Shown: positions 28,210 to 38,530, numbered from the stretch's first letter. The stretch: DNA of 64,000 bases from Bacteroidota bacterium (GCA_028876495.1 JAGWRO010000041.1:167273-231272), one strand, 5' to 3'. The notes: a model not told the origin generated them from the letters alone. Numbers and translations: made by a program.

Positions 28210-29631
28210 TTATGGGAAAATTCCGAGCTCAGCATAAGAAGTGCCCACTTTATTGATAGCAACCACATAAGCTGCTGTGCGTAAATCAGGAATTGCAGGC
28301 GTTTTTTGCCATACATCAACAATCTCACGCGTAGCAGATATCATCGTTTCTTCAAGCCCGCTTCGTACAAGGTCTACTTCATCAGCGCCATGAAGTATGA
28401 AATCTCTTTCAACCGGGGTGATAGATTTACCCGTAAGATTTTCAACCATATCCACAATATGGTGATTCATGTTTTCTGTAAATCTTTTTTCTAAACGTCC
28501 GTAGCGAACGTGGCTCAGGTTTTTCAACCATTCAAAATAACTTACTGTAACACCACCGGCATTAAGATACATATCAGGAACTATTAAAACTCCTTTCGGA
28601 TTTAAGATATCATCTGCTTCAGGGGTTAAAGGACCATTAGCAGCTTCACCTATTATTTTTGCCTTTATTCTGTCAGCATTTTCGGCATTTATCACATTTT
28701 CCAAGGCTGCAGGTATCAAAATGTCGCATTCCATTTCGAGTGCATCAGCCGATTTTTCAAAATTTTCAGATCCGGGGAAATCAAGAATAGAACCGGTTCT
28801 TTTACGATGAGCAAATACCTGTTCTACATCGAGGCCATCATAACTTTTAATCGCTCCTTCATACTCAGCAATTCCTACAATTATCGCACCTGCCTGCTGA
28901 AAAAATAAGGCAGAATGATATCCAACATTCCCCAATCCCTGCACACAAACTCTTTTTCCTTTTACACCAATGGGCAAACCCAGTTTTTCCATTAATGTTG
29001 ACATATTACATATTTCTGTGAGCCCGTAAAATACTCCTAAGCCTGTTGCTTCAGTTCTTCCCCGAACTCCTCCCTGGGAAACCGGTTTACCGGTAACGCA
29101 ACCTGATGCATCAATTTCACCCGGATGCATGGCTACGTAAGTATCCAGTATCCACGCCATTTCTCTTTCGCCGGTTCCATAATCAGGAGCAGGCACATCC
29201 GTTCCCGGCCCTATGAAGTTTTTCTTAATCAACTCAGCCGTGTATCGACGTGTAATTTTTTCAAGCTCATAAGGTGTATAATCTCTCGGCCTTATTTTAA
29301 TTCCACCTTTTGCACCTCCAAAAGGAACATTTACAATAGCACATTTATAAGTCATTAAAGCAGCAAGGGCCATTACTTCATCCTGTGTAACAGCCAGGCT
29401 GAAACGGATACCACCTTTGCATGGTGTTTTATGGTGCGAGTGTTGAACGCGATAGGCTTCAAGAGTTACAATTTCGCCACTTTCCCTTTTAATAGGAAAA
29501 CGCATCTGGTATACACTATTACATTGTTTTATTTGTTGAAGAATGCCATTGTCCCATTGAGTAAACACAGCAGCTTTATCAAAGCTTTTTTCAACGTTAT
29601 GAAAAAAACTATAAGGCACTTTTGAAGACAT
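28210..29631 (-). CDS. Glu/Leu/Phe/Val dehydrogenase (glutamate dehydrogenase family)
   Basis: 473 aa with a dimerisation/substrate domain containing the catalytic lysine region ([24 protein letters not shown]) and the motif [21 protein letters not shown] Rossmann domain follows ([17 protein letters not shown]). Probably NAD- or NADP-dependent glutamate dehydrogenase linking glutamate and 2-oxoglutarate; Leu dehydrogenase activity cannot be excluded. It begins 41 bp after the CcmD-like gene on the same strand, so some transcripts may read through from the cytochrome-maturation genes. Confidence 0.92.
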   Translation of the reverse strand: MSSKVPYSFFHNVEKSFDKAAVFTQWDNGILQQIKQCNSVYQMRFPIKRESGEIVTLEAYRVQHSHHKTPCKGGIRFSLAVTQDEVMALAALMTYKCAIVNVPFGGAKGGIKIRPRDYTPYELEKITRRYTAELIKKNFIGPGTDVPAPDYGTGEREMAWILDTYVAMHPGEIDASGCVTGKPVSQGGVRGRTEATGLGVFYGLTEICNMSTLMEKLGLPIGVKGKRVCVQGLGNVGYHSALFFQQAGAIIVGIAEYEGAIKSYDGLDVEQVFAHRKRTGSILDFPGSENFEKSADALEMECDILIPAALENVINAENADRIKAKIIGEAANGPLTPEADDILNPKGVLIVPDMYLNAGGVTVSYFEWLKNLSHVRYGRLEKRFTENMNHHIVDMVENLTGKSITPVERDFILHGADEVDLVRSGLEETMISATREIVDVWQKTPAIPDLRTAAYVVAINKVGTSYAELGIFP

Positions 29632-29672
29632 ATAATTGAGATTTATTTAGGTAGAATTAAAATATCAAATCA

Positions 29673-29906
29673 TTAAGCAGATTTTTCTTTTTTGGAAACC
29701 TTGCTGTCAATCCTTATAAGGTAGAGGAAAAGGACAAATAAAATAACAATACAAACCGTCATAACCACATAAATTTTATCATGACTTCTCATAGTTTCGT
29801 CAATCGTATTAGCAGTGGTTGGCTTGGCTGTTTGGGCCCAAAGAAATGGAGTTGACAGAAAAAACAATAGTGTAAAGCAAGTACGTTTCAATAATAACTT
29901 ATTCAT
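29673..29906 (-). CDS. CcmD-family small membrane protein
   Basis: 77 aa: signal-peptide-like N terminus (LLLKRTCFTLLFFLSTPFLWAQ), then a second helix (KIYVVMTVCIVILFVLFLYLIRI) and a lysine-rich end (DSKVSKKEKSA). This matches the CcmD-like proteins that follow ccmC in Bacteroidota. It abuts ccmC (start 1 bp after the ccmC stop) and would help heme-chaperone release in cytochrome c maturation. The length is short but the context is decisive. Confidence 0.75.
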   Translation of the reverse strand: MNKLLLKRTCFTLLFFLSTPFLWAQTAKPTTANTIDETMRSHDKIYVVMTVCIVILFVLFLYLIRIDSKVSKKEKSA

Positions 29907-30587
29907 TTATTTTATTAGATTTTTATTAGCAAGCAGGCTTAACCTGATTTTCAAACTGCTGATCCAGAGCCCTAAAAGAAGCCAACCGAAAACAGCAGGC
30001 CAGAAAACCATTTCCATAGTAGCATCAAGACTTCCCCCTCCAAGCGCTGGATTACCCCCACCTTTAGCACCTTCCATTCCGCCGGGGTGAAGAGATTGAA
30101 CAAGCCGTGGCAATATTATAATTAACGGAATATATATGAAATAGGCGAAGATATTGTAGACAGAAGAAATCCTTGCTCTTTTATCAAAATCAGTCATAGA
30201 ACCACGTAAAACCAGATAGGCTAAATAAATCAACACAGCGATAGCAGCGGCAATCTGCTTCGGGTCATTGCTCCAGAATTCGCCCCAGGTATATTTTGCC
30301 CAGATTGAACCCGTTGCTAATCCCAGCATTCCAAAAATAATTCCTGTTTTTGCAAATTCAGAAGCATAAACATCGTGTTTGAGATTTTGAGTTCTAAGAT
30401 AAGCTATTGAATAAACAAGAGATAAGGATAATAAGCCTATCATTCCAAACCACATAGGTACGTGAAAAAAGAAATTACGAATGCTTTGATGAAGATTTCC
30501 AATGATGGGCACATGAATCAGGAAGCCGGCGGTAAAAGTGAAGAATAAAAAAACAATGCATAATATCTTCCACCACTTTAATTTCAT
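29907..30587 (-). CDS. ccmC: Cytochrome c maturation protein CcmC-like (CcsA family)
   Basis: 226 aa with six membrane helices and a WWD-like periplasmic motif (WAKYTWGEFWSNDPKQ) typical of the Bacteroidota version. Histidines near helix ends (FHVPMWFG, SLHPGGMEG) are heme-ligand candidates. It receives heme and hands it to CcmE. A TAATTTTG box is 18 bp before the start. The next upstream gene is ccmB, 196 bp away. Confidence 0.85.
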   Translation of the reverse strand: MKLKWWKILCIVFLFFTFTAGFLIHVPIIGNLHQSIRNFFFHVPMWFGMIGLLSLSLVYSIAYLRTQNLKHDVYASEFAKTGIIFGMLGLATGSIWAKYTWGEFWSNDPKQIAAAIAVLIYLAYLVLRGSMTDFDKRARISSVYNIFAYFIYIPLIIILPRLVQSLHPGGMEGAKGGGNPALGGGSLDATMEMVFWPAVFGWLLLGLWISSLKIRLSLLANKNLIK

Positions 30588-30604
30588 GAGTTTTTTTTGT
30601 GGAG

Positions 30605-30612
30605 CAAAATTA
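30605..30612 (-). promoter_or_regulatory. Putative -7 box for ccmC-ccmD
   Basis: Minus-strand TAATTTTG matches TAnnTTTG exactly. It lies in the 196-bp ccmB-ccmC gap, which suggests ccmC can be expressed apart from ccmB. Confidence 0.5.
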
Positions 30613-30783
30613 AGGATAATATCATTGAATTATTGTAATTGTTTAATGATCAGTTTTGATTTTAAACAAATCTAAACGAAGCGCACTCCAACTCGAAATT
30701 CTCCAACAATTTTTGTAATTATCAAAATATTGGTTGGAAAACATCGGGATAATTTAATAATTTTAAAAATAAAACCGGTTTCT

Positions 30784-31437
30784 TTAATCCTTCCATAAAA
30801 ACGGAAATAATACTACCGACAGCACAATTACCAGCAAATCAAGCCCGGCAAGCAACAGGGTTATCTGTAATAAAGCGCCTTCCCGGAAAACTTCGCCATA
30901 AGCAGCTCTTGACAACCGAATCAATAATAACAGTTGCGGAATAATCAATGGAAACCCCAGAATAGCCATAATAGCGGCATTTTGATGAGCCTTGGCTGCA
31001 ATTGCCGACATCAATGTAAAAACCAGGCTCAAACTTATCCCTCCAAGGCAGGCAATTCCAAGAAACTGCAATTGATGTAATACAGGGTTACCCAGCAAAA
31101 CCCTGAACAGCACCAAGCTGAGTATAACCATAAGAAGCATAATAACCGTGCTGTAAATTAATTTGCCAATAATAAATTGAACAGGGCTTGTAATGGTATA
31201 AAAATAAAGCATCCGTCCTTTGCTTTCCTGCATAAAACTTTTGGCCACCGCATTTACACAAACAAATAATTGAATCATCCAAAACAAACCATTATAAACA
31301 GTGCTTTCGGGTTGGCCCATTGCCAGGTACAATACAAAAATGGTAGAAGCTACATACAATAGAATACCAAAAAAAGTATGCTGCTGCCGCATTTCGAGCA
31401 GAAAATCTTTCTTTAATAAAATCAGGATTTTTGACAT
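30784..31437 (-). CDS. ccmB: Heme exporter protein CcmB
   Basis: 217 aa with six membrane helices. The start MSKILILLKKDFLLEMRQQHTF is typical of CcmB, as are YFYTITSPVQFIIGKLIY and LGIACLGGISLSLVFTLMSAIAA. It is the permease half of the CcmAB ABC transporter. No ccmA ATPase is adjacent, as is common in this phylum where it lies elsewhere. Tdk precedes it. Confidence 0.88.
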   Translation of the reverse strand: MSKILILLKKDFLLEMRQQHTFFGILLYVASTIFVLYLAMGQPESTVYNGLFWMIQLFVCVNAVAKSFMQESKGRMLYFYTITSPVQFIIGKLIYSTVIMLLMVILSLVLFRVLLGNPVLHQLQFLGIACLGGISLSLVFTLMSAIAAKAHQNAAIMAILGFPLIIPQLLLLIRLSRAAYGEVFREGALLQITLLLAGLDLLVIVLSVVLFPFLWKD

Positions 31438-31454
31438 TAGTTGGTTATAAATTC

Positions 31455-31490
31455 ATCAGTAAACAAACAAAATAAATTAATTTTTAATTA
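31455..31490 (-). repeat. R36 dispersed repeat, copy 8
   Basis: On the minus strand the core reads TTATTTTGTTTGTTTACTG after an AT-rich left arm (AATTAAAAATTAA). It lies between tdk and ccmB and its outer edge contains the tdk stop codon (31488-31490), in sense orientation. Confidence 0.8.
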
Positions 31491-32057
31491 CCGGTCCAGT
31501 GCCGCACATACGCGGCATCTTGGTTCATAAATATCTTTTTCGCCCAGTAAAACCTGTCCCCCGGTATTTATTTTTCTATAACTCACATTAGCAATATTGC
31601 CGCAAACCACGCAGATCGCATGCAGTTTGGTAATATAATCCGCTATGGCCAACAAGTTGGGCATTTGTCCAAACGGTTTTCCCTGGTAATCCATGTCCAG
31701 CCCGGCTACAATCACACGCATTCCTTTCAAAGCAAGTGCTTCACAAACCACAGAAATCTGGTCGTCAAAAAACTGTGCTTCATCTATTCCTACCACATCT
31801 ACATCCTGCGCCAGCAAAAGTATTGTTTGTGAATTATCTATCGGCGTTGACTGGATTTTATTTTCGTCGTGACTTACAATTTTTTTCTGATCATATCTTG
31901 TATCAAAAGCAGGTTTAAAAATTTCTGCTTTAAGGTTTGCTATTTCCACTCTTTTTAAACGCCTGATCAATTCTTCTGTTTTTCCGCTAAACATACTGCC
32001 ACAAATTACTTCTATCCAGCCTCGCCTTTCGCCCCGCAAAATCGGTTCAATAAACAT
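31488..32057 (-). CDS. tdk: Thymidine kinase (type II)
   Basis: 189 aa. The P-loop GSMFSGKT is at residues 20-27 and the Walker B-like motif is [11 protein letters not shown] four-cysteine zinc lasso is present (CVVC..., then CRVC near the C terminus). Phosphorylates thymidine with ATP in the cytosol for dTMP salvage. Complete length. No obvious operon partner; ccmB follows after 50 bp. Confidence 0.95.
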   Translation of the reverse strand: MFIEPILRGERRGWIEVICGSMFSGKTEELIRRLKRVEIANLKAEIFKPAFDTRYDQKKIVSHDENKIQSTPIDNSQTILLLAQDVDVVGIDEAQFFDDQISVVCEALALKGMRVIVAGLDMDYQGKPFGQMPNLLAIADYITKLHAICVVCGNIANVSYRKINTGGQVLLGEKDIYEPRCRVCAALDR

Positions 32058-32180
32058 TTTTTGTATTTAATTTTAATTTCAATTAGTAACTTAGCTTAGA
32101 TTGCAAGGTTAAAGTGATTTTTCCTGAAATCAAAAACAAAGATTTTTGCTGACTTTTTTTAATCATTCAGATTTTACTAC

Positions 32181-32903
32181 ATGCACAGAGTGTCAACACT
32201 TCTCAAAAAATTACAAAAACAACTCGATGAAAATTCATCTGCCAGAGAAATGTTACAGACAGTACAAATTTTACAGGCAGAATTAATAAAAAAAATTGAA
32301 AAAAAGCAAGATGCAATAAACGAAAAAATTTCAATTTTGATGCCTGTTTCTTTTAACGTAGTTGAATTAGAACATACGGGCACCAGTGAAGAAGAAGAAA
32401 AAGTGGTACAGGTTTTACAGGTAGATGAAAAAGATATTGAAGAAGAACTTGCGCAAATAAAGAAAAATGCTGAAGCGGTTAATGCACACGTTTCTCATAG
32501 CAGGCCGGGTTTTTTGTTTGATCCGCTGGAAGAAGTTCCTACACTTGCGCACCAGGACCAGGTTGATAAGAAAGCCTCCACCGAACTTAACTTTGAATAT
32601 CCTGAATCGCTCAACGACCGCTTGAAAGAGAGCAAAATAGAGCTTTCCCAATCCCTTACTTCAGTGCCAATAAAAGATTTAAGAAAAGCCATCGGGGTAA
32701 ACGACCGTTTTCTTTTCATCAATGAATTGTTTCGTGGCGATGAAGCCATGTACGAACGCAGCATAAAAACCATCCAGAATTTTACGATTTATGCCGAAGC
32801 TGAATTTTGGATAAAAAGAGAACTGAAAGTAAAAATAGGCTGGCTGGATAGCCATCCCGTGGTAAAACAATTTGACCAATTGATAAAAAGAAGGTTCGCC
32901 TAA
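32181..32903 (+). CDS. Conserved hypothetical protein with N-terminal coiled coil
   Basis: 240 aa. Residues 1-60 are strongly helical with heptads (LLKKLQKQLDENSSAREMLQ, LIKKIEKKQDAINEK). A charged, acidic linker follows. Residues ~160-240 form a conserved module seen in many Bacteroidota proteins: DLRKAIGVNDRFLFINELF, GDEAMYERSIKTIQNF, EAEFWIKRELKVKIGW. No catalytic motif, signal peptide or membrane helix. Function unknown; the coiled coil suggests partner binding. R36 copy 9 follows 16 bp after the stop. Confidence 0.8.
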   Translation: MHRVSTLLKKLQKQLDENSSAREMLQTVQILQAELIKKIEKKQDAINEKISILMPVSFNVVELEHTGTSEEEEKVVQVLQVDEKDIEEELAQIKKNAEAVNAHVSHSRPGFLFDPLEEVPTLAHQDQVDKKASTELNFEYPESLNDRLKESKIELSQSLTSVPIKDLRKAIGVNDRFLFINELFRGDEAMYERSIKTIQNFTIYAEAEFWIKRELKVKIGWLDSHPVVKQFDQLIKRRFA

Positions 32904-32918
32904 TCAGTACTATAAGTC

Positions 32919-32956
32919 GTAAATAAAAATCTTTCTTATTTGTTTGTTTACTACAG
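32919..32956 (+). repeat. R36 dispersed repeat, copy 9
   Basis: Left arm AAATAAAAATCTTTC, core TTATTTGTTTGTTTACTA. Sense orientation, 16 bp after the 32181-32903 gene. Confidence 0.85.
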
Positions 32957-33064
32957 AAAATAGAAATGTCCCTAGTCCAGGACATACGGACAGCAGCCCT
33001 TTTATTATTTTAAATATTCTAAGGATAGCGCGGGAAACAACATTTTTGCTACATTGATAAATTT

Positions 33065-33469
33065 TTAAATTTTATTGTGAATTAATAAACTATAAAATAG
33101 AAATAGTAAAATTGGTAAAAAGATAAATAGCCAAGAACAAAATCTTCCTACTATTTTATATTTATCATCATAATGTTTGTACTTCTGGTAAATTTTCTCA
33201 TATCGCTTGTCTGTTACAAAGATTGAATGAAATAGAAAATAAAATACAATACTCATAAAAATTAAAAAGATAGGGATATTTGAATTCAATTGAAACGTCT
33301 GATATTTTCTATGTTGATAAATAGCATAGCCCAAAAAACACCAGAAAGTAAGAGATATTGCAAACGAAAAAGTCGCTCTAAACCATGGCGTATTAGGATT
33401 TTTAATAGATTTTCCGTCTTTAAAATAAAAATTATATAAATTAAAATAAATATAATAAAAGATATTCAT
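33065..33469 (-). CDS. Small hypothetical membrane protein, 134 aa
   Basis: AT-rich gene with three membrane segments (ATFSFAISLTFWCFLGYAIY, IPIFLIFMSIVFYFLFHSIF, RFCSWLFIFLPILLFLFYSLLI) and a conserved-looking central stretch (RYEKIYQKYKHYDDKYKIVGR). I recognise no family. The base composition is visibly lower in GC than in the neighbours. It is flanked by two direct R36 copies (32919 and 33569). It could be a recent acquisition or a lineage-specific orphan. Confidence 0.6.
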   Translation of the reverse strand: MNIFYYIYFNLYNFYFKDGKSIKNPNTPWFRATFSFAISLTFWCFLGYAIYQHRKYQTFQLNSNIPIFLIFMSIVFYFLFHSIFVTDKRYEKIYQKYKHYDDKYKIVGRFCSWLFIFLPILLFLFYSLLIHNKI

Positions 33470-33568
33470 GCTTTTTTAAAAAAAATTAATTTTACTTAAT
33501 TGTCTACCCATTTCCCCAGCTATTCGTAGTTAAAAACCAATTCGAAAAGTAGCTGCGACTGCAAACCA

Positions 33569-33606
33569 AAAAATAAAAACCTTTCTTATTTATTGATTTA
33601 CTGTTG
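33569..33606 (+). repeat. R36 dispersed repeat, copy 10
   Basis: Left arm AAATAAAAACCTTTC, core TTATTTATTGATTTACTG. It overlaps the stop codon (33598-33600) of the LolA-like gene, antisense to it. Confidence 0.85.
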
Positions 33607-34329
33607 AATGGCTTTGATGAAATTTTGGGTATTAAAAATTTCGGGGTTAATCTCTTTATTTGCTTCCAGGTCAAAATATTTTTCTACCTGCAATAATTTA
33701 TCATTCATATAAAACTTTACCAGCGTTTCAGAATAACCTCCATCCAGTTTTACATGATCTCCAAGTAAGGCATCTTCTTTGCGCCCGTTTTCATATTTGA
33801 TCATTCTTACCAAGCTATAATGTTCTTTATCAAACCACGCCTGGTTTGTTTCTTCCTCATCTTTATTAGAACCGATCACATACACGCCTTTACCATTCCA
33901 TTTGCTTTTATGAAATTTATTGATGTCAAATCCGTATGTTTTCATTTTAGCAATTGCTTCGTTTAACGGATAGAAATACATTCCTCCTAATAAAAATAAT
34001 AAGTCGTTCGGATAATAATTGGTTCTTAGCAGTTGGCTGTTCTTAAAATAATACGACGAATCATTTTTAAAGATCACGGCATTGCCGCTGTCTGCATTTC
34101 CAAAATCAATTCTGAAATTTTGTGGAAATTGAATGTGTTCACTCCATATCTGGCTGCGGATTAAAGAATCGTTTTTGTACGTGTCGGTAGTTTGCTTAAA
34201 TTGAAATGTTTTGTACCATTTTCCTGCATATTTTTCGTGCATCTTAGTTAATAATTCTTTTCCGGTGACAGGCGTCTGTGCCCACGAAGTACTAATAACA
34301 CACACCAATGCGAGCAGTATATTTCTCAT
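33598..34329 (-). CDS. LolA-like outer-membrane lipoprotein carrier family protein
   Basis: 243 aa with a signal peptide (NILLALVCVISTSWAQ). The body has the LolA/LolB-type half-barrel pattern: GKWYKTFQFKQTTDTYKN, WSEHIQFPQNFRIDFGNADSG, VIFKNDSSYYFKNSQLLRT, GKGVYVIGSNKDEE, FDKEHYSLVRMIKYENGR. It is more likely a periplasmic lipid/lipoprotein carrier relative than LolA itself. It follows mlaF on the same strand by 91 bp, which fits a role in envelope lipid traffic. The stop codon lies in R36 copy 10. Confidence 0.7.
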   Translation of the reverse strand: MRNILLALVCVISTSWAQTPVTGKELLTKMHEKYAGKWYKTFQFKQTTDTYKNDSLIRSQIWSEHIQFPQNFRIDFGNADSGNAVIFKNDSSYYFKNSQLLRTNYYPNDLLFLLGGMYFYPLNEAIAKMKTYGFDINKFHKSKWNGKGVYVIGSNKDEEETNQAWFDKEHYSLVRMIKYENGRKEDALLGDHVKLDGGYSETLVKFYMNDKLLQVEKYFDLEANKEINPEIFNTQNFIKAIQQ

Positions 34330-34368
34330 AAAAAATTAAGGTATAAGTTTTAGAAAAAATCTGAAACA

Positions 34369-34405
34369 GAAAAATAAAAAAGGGTTTATTTGTTAGTTTA
34401 CCAAT
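34369..34405 (+). repeat. R36 dispersed repeat, copy 11
   Basis: Left arm AAAATAAAAAAGGG, core TTATTTGTTAGTTTACCA. Between mlaF (its 3' side, antisense) and the LolA-like gene. Confidence 0.75.
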
Positions 34406-34420
34406 TAAATATTCAGTCTG

Positions 34421-35275
34421 TTATTCACTTTTATCATCGTCGTTCATCAGCAGGTTAGCGCCACCTTCGCGCATAATTTTTTCCATATTTCGGTCATTAT
34501 CCACAATTCCTTTTTCTTCAAGCATGCGCATATCTTTTGCATCTCTTAAAAATTCAGAAGCAAAAATGAATTGGTTCAATTGCTGATTTTTATTGAAAAT
34601 AATGTCTTTGCTGGATCCTTCCCATTCTTTTTTCCCTCCGTATAAATAAAGAATATTTTCCCCGATTTCCATCACGCTGTTCATGTCGTGCGTATTGATA
34701 ACTGTGGTAATGTTATATTCTTTGGTGATCTCATGAATCAATTTATCAATTACCATTGAAGTTTGCGGATCAAGGCCGGAGTTGGGCTCGTCACAAAATA
34801 AATATTTTGGATGTAAAACGATTGCTCTTGCAATTCCGACTCTTTTTTTCATACCGCCGCTTAGTTCGGCAGGATGTTTTTTATTGGTCCCTGTTAATTC
34901 TACTCTTTCAAGTACATCATTCACACGTTCAATTTTCTTTTGATGATTCCATTTGGTAAACATGTCCAGTGGGAATTTGATATTCTGCTCAACGGTCATG
35001 CTATCAAAAAGAGCCGATCCCTGGAAAAGCATTCCTATTTGCTGCCGCAATTCTTTTCGATCTTCCTGCGCCATGTTGGTGAGATTTTTTCCATCAAAAA
35101 TGATATCTCCTTTATCTACTTCAAACAAACCCACCATACATTTTTGCAAAACCGTTTTACCACTACCACTGGTTCCTATGATAAGATTCGTCATACCCGT
35201 TTCCATTACCGCGCTGATATCGCTCAGGATTTCTTTATCGTCAAAAGATTTGTAAACATTTTTTATTTCTATCAT
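34421..35275 (-). CDS. mlaF: ABC transporter ATP-binding protein, MlaF-like
   Basis: 284-aa ATPase: Walker A GTSGSGKT at residues 34-41, signature LSGGMKKRVGIARA, Walker B YLFCDEPNSGLD, and a switch histidine in INTHDMN. The N-terminal half matches the MlaF/Ttg2A subgroup that drives retrograde phospholipid or lipid movement from the outer membrane. It has a ~40-residue C-terminal extension (RMLEEKGIVDNDRNMEKIMR). mlaE is directly upstream; a MlaD-like MCE protein is not in the window. Confidence 0.9.
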   Translation of the reverse strand: MIEIKNVYKSFDDKEILSDISAVMETGMTNLIIGTSGSGKTVLQKCMVGLFEVDKGDIIFDGKNLTNMAQEDRKELRQQIGMLFQGSALFDSMTVEQNIKFPLDMFTKWNHQKKIERVNDVLERVELTGTNKKHPAELSGGMKKRVGIARAIVLHPKYLFCDEPNSGLDPQTSMVIDKLIHEITKEYNITTVINTHDMNSVMEIGENILYLYGGKKEWEGSSKDIIFNKNQQLNQFIFASEFLRDAKDMRMLEEKGIVDNDRNMEKIMREGGANLLMNDDDKSE

Positions 35276-35352
35276 AACAAAGGCAATTGTGTGATCATAT
35301 TACGACACCTGGCCGGAAATATTGTCGATTCGATTGTCATTTTCCATTTTGA

Positions 35353-36090
35353 TTATAAGATAAAAAACGCAAGTATATAATCAGCAAACAAAATAAGTAT
35401 GCAACTCGTGATAACTGCGGATGTACTTGCTCTTCCAATTTCCAAAGAGCCACCTTTTACATTGTAGCCAAAAAAAGAAGATACGCTGCTGATAATAAAA
35501 GCGAATGTGTAAGCTTTTACCAAAGCAAACCAAACATTTTTAGGAAAGAAATTGATCAGCAAACCCCGGTCGTAAGTATCGCCAGATAAGATACCACCTA
35601 ATGTGCTGGCAAGCCTGCCCCCATAAATTCCTAATACCATAGCAAGAACCACTAAAAGCGGGATCGTAATAAGTGCTCCCAAAATTTTAGGGCCTATTAA
35701 ATACGATTTTGTATTAATACCCATTATTTCCAATGCGTCAATTTGTTCGCTTACTCTCATGTTTCCGAGTTCGCCGGCTATTTTACTTCCCACTACGCCT
35801 GCAAGAACGATACAAACAAGGGTTGGAGCAAATTCAAGAATAACCGTGTCACGAACCACCTGTGCAATCGTTTCTTTTTGAATCATCGGACTAACAAGCT
35901 GATAGGCTGTTTGAACCGCGCTTACTGCACCCATAAAGAGCGAAATAACCGTTACGATCCATAACGAACCCATGCCAATTTCAACAGACTGGTGCATCAG
36001 TTCCTTCCAGTACATTTTAAAATTCTCTGGTTTGGTAAACATGCCTTTCAACATCAAAAGGTAAGCGCCAATGTTAGAAAATAGTTTCAT
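35353..36090 (-). CDS. mlaE: MlaE-family ABC transporter permease
   Basis: 245 aa with the MlaE domain: SVEIGMGSLWIVTVISLFMG, LEFAPTLVCIVLAGVVGSKIAGELG, SEQIDALEIMGINTKSYLIGP, and the C-terminal FFGYNVKGGSLEIGRASTSAV. Five to six membrane helices. With MlaF it forms the inner-membrane core of a phospholipid-trafficking system. It starts 19 bp after the malic enzyme gene ends, so the order maeB-mlaE-mlaF-lolA-like may be one transcript. Confidence 0.92.
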   Translation of the reverse strand: MKLFSNIGAYLLMLKGMFTKPENFKMYWKELMHQSVEIGMGSLWIVTVISLFMGAVSAVQTAYQLVSPMIQKETIAQVVRDTVILEFAPTLVCIVLAGVVGSKIAGELGNMRVSEQIDALEIMGINTKSYLIGPKILGALITIPLLVVLAMVLGIYGGRLASTLGGILSGDTYDRGLLINFFPKNVWFALVKAYTFAFIISSVSSFFGYNVKGGSLEIGRASTSAVITSCILILFADYILAFFIL

Positions 36091-36109
36091 GTTTTTACTT
36101 AAAATTATT

Positions 36110-38452
36110 TTAGGCCGTCTCTGTTTTTTTCGGCTTACGCCATTTCCGCGAACTAAGCTGTGCCTCAGATTTGTTCTTTGTGCATTTCATTTGTGCATCC
36201 ACCACTGAAATCAAAACCATATTATAAATGCTGCGCACATGACTTCCTAACTGAAGAATATGTACCGGTTTATTAAGCCCCAATAAAACCGGGCCAATGG
36301 TTTCATATCCGGCCACTTCCTGCAAGAGATTATAAGTAACATTGCCGGAAGCAAGGTTCGGAAAGATCAACACATTCACATCTTTATCCACCAATTCGCT
36401 GAATGGATAATTGTCTTTTAAAATTTCTTTGTTGAAGGCTACATTCGCCTGCATTTCTCCATCGATCACCAGGTCAGGTTCAATTTGTTTTACAATTTCT
36501 CGTGCCTTTGCTACCAGTTTTGCTTCCGGAGAATTACTGCTTCCGAAATTAGAATAACTAAGCATCGCAATGTTTGGTACAATTCCAAAATTGCGAACTT
36601 CTTTGGCTACCATCATGGCAATGTTGGCCAGTTCTTCTGCGGTAGGGTTAAAGTTTACGGTAGTATCGGCCAAAAATATAGGTCCTTTTTTCGTCATGGC
36701 AATGTACATGCCCGCCACGCTTTTCGAATCTTTTTCCATTCCGATTACCTGCAAAGCCGGGCGAATCGTATCGGGATAATTTTTAGAAAGCCCTGATATC
36801 ATTGCATCCGCTTCGCCAGTTTCTACCATCATGCAACCGAAATAGTTACGGTCTTTCATTATCTTTTTAGCCTCGTAAGCGTTGAACCCTTTTCGTTGCC
36901 TTTTCTTAAAAAACAATTCACCAAACTCCATACGTTTATCATGCGTATTGTTATTTTTAGGATCAATTATTTGCATTTCAGAAACATCAATTCCACTCTC
37001 TTCGGCAATCTTTTCTATTTTATCACGATCACCAAGCAATATCGGAAACGCCACTCCTTCATCCTGCGCCATTTGGGCAGTTTTTAATATTTTTTGATTT
37101 TCTGCTTCTGCAAAAACCACACGTTTTGGATTTTTACGCGCTTTGGCGCCGATCATTCTCAATAAATGATTATCGATTCCTAATCTTTCATTTAGTTTTT
37201 CAGAATATACCTCCCAATCAGGAATCGGTTGCCTTGCAACGCCACTTTCCATTGCCGCTTTTGCAACTGCCGGAGCAACAAAAGTAAGTAAGCGGTTATC
37301 CAGCGGCTTTGGAATAATATAATTTGGTCCGAAGAGAATATTTTTTTCATTGTACGCCATCATTACACTGTCAGGTACAGGAAGCCTCGCCAGTTCTGCC
37401 AAAGCCTTTACTGCAGCAAGTTTCATTTCTTCGTTTATTTGAGTTGCCCGCACATCCAACGCCCCTCTGAAGATATAAGGAAAACCTAAAACATTATTTA
37501 CCTGGTTAGGATAATCACTTCTTCCGGTAGCAATGATCACATCTTTTCTGGTAGCTATCGCCTTTTCATAAGTAATTTCAGGATCAGGATTGGCCAGGGC
37601 GAAAACAATAGGATTTTTTGCCATACTCTTGATCATTTCAGAGGAAACCACATCACCCACACTCAAACCTATAAAAACATCTGCATCTTTCATTGCTTTT
37701 TCCAAGGTGAGATTAGGATCTTTACAAGTAGCATATTTTTGTTTCATTTCCCCTAATCCTTCACGATTTGCGTGAAGTACACCTGTTTTATCGAACATCA
37801 CAAAATTATCAGGATTGGCACCCAACGCAACATACAATTGAACACAAGCCATTGCGGCAGCCCCTGCACCGTTTACCACAAACTTTACTTTGCTGATTTT
37901 CTTTTTCTGAATTTCAAGCGCATTTAACAAAGCTGCGGAGCTAATGATGGCAGTGCCATGCTGATCATCATGCATTACGGGAATATGTAAACGCTCTCTT
38001 AATTTTTGCTCGATAAAAAAGCATTCAGGTGCTTTAATATCTTCAAGGTTTATCCCGCCAAATGTAGGTTCCAACGCAGCGACTATCTCTACAAACTTTT
38101 CAGGGTCAGTTTCGTTAATTTCTATATCAAAAACATCTATGTCTGCAAATATTTTGAACAATACTCCTTTACCTTCCATTACAGGTTTACCGGCAAGCGG
38201 ACCGATATTTCCTAATCCTAAAACCGCTGTTCCGTTGCTGATCACACCCACCAGGTTTCCTTTAGCGGTATATTGATAGGCTAGTTCAGGATCTTGTTCT
38301 ATTTCCAGGCAAGGTACCGCTACACCCGGGGAATAAGCTAATGAAAGATCTCTTTGTGTTTTGGTAGCTTTTGTTGGAATAACCTCAATTTTACCAGGCC
38401 TTCCTTTTGAATGATAATCAAGCGCTTCCTGCTTTCGGATATTTTTCCTCAT
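36110..38452 (-). CDS. maeB: NADP-dependent malic enzyme with C-terminal phosphotransacetylase-like domain
   Basis: 780 aa. Residues 1-430 are the malic enzyme ([70 protein letters not shown]). Residues ~450-770 are a phosphotransacetylase-like domain ([59 protein letters not shown]), as in the MaeB class, where it is regulatory rather than catalytic. It converts malate to pyruvate and CO2, giving NADPH. A near-consensus TATCTTTA box is ~50 bp upstream. Confidence 0.94.
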   Translation of the reverse strand: MRKNIRKQEALDYHSKGRPGKIEVIPTKATKTQRDLSLAYSPGVAVPCLEIEQDPELAYQYTAKGNLVGVISNGTAVLGLGNIGPLAGKPVMEGKGVLFKIFADIDVFDIEINETDPEKFVEIVAALEPTFGGINLEDIKAPECFFIEQKLRERLHIPVMHDDQHGTAIISSAALLNALEIQKKKISKVKFVVNGAGAAAMACVQLYVALGANPDNFVMFDKTGVLHANREGLGEMKQKYATCKDPNLTLEKAMKDADVFIGLSVGDVVSSEMIKSMAKNPIVFALANPDPEITYEKAIATRKDVIIATGRSDYPNQVNNVLGFPYIFRGALDVRATQINEEMKLAAVKALAELARLPVPDSVMMAYNEKNILFGPNYIIPKPLDNRLLTFVAPAVAKAAMESGVARQPIPDWEVYSEKLNERLGIDNHLLRMIGAKARKNPKRVVFAEAENQKILKTAQMAQDEGVAFPILLGDRDKIEKIAEESGIDVSEMQIIDPKNNNTHDKRMEFGELFFKKRQRKGFNAYEAKKIMKDRNYFGCMMVETGEADAMISGLSKNYPDTIRPALQVIGMEKDSKSVAGMYIAMTKKGPIFLADTTVNFNPTAEELANIAMMVAKEVRNFGIVPNIAMLSYSNFGSSNSPEAKLVAKAREIVKQIEPDLVIDGEMQANVAFNKEILKDNYPFSELVDKDVNVLIFPNLASGNVTYNLLQEVAGYETIGPVLLGLNKPVHILQLGSHVRSIYNMVLISVVDAQMKCTKNKSEAQLSSRKWRKPKKTETA

Positions 38453-38530
38453 AACTATTTATTAAATCACGACTTTTAATGCCGGAATATTTCGAATATA
38501 AAAGTAAAGATAGGTAATGTAGCTAATTCA

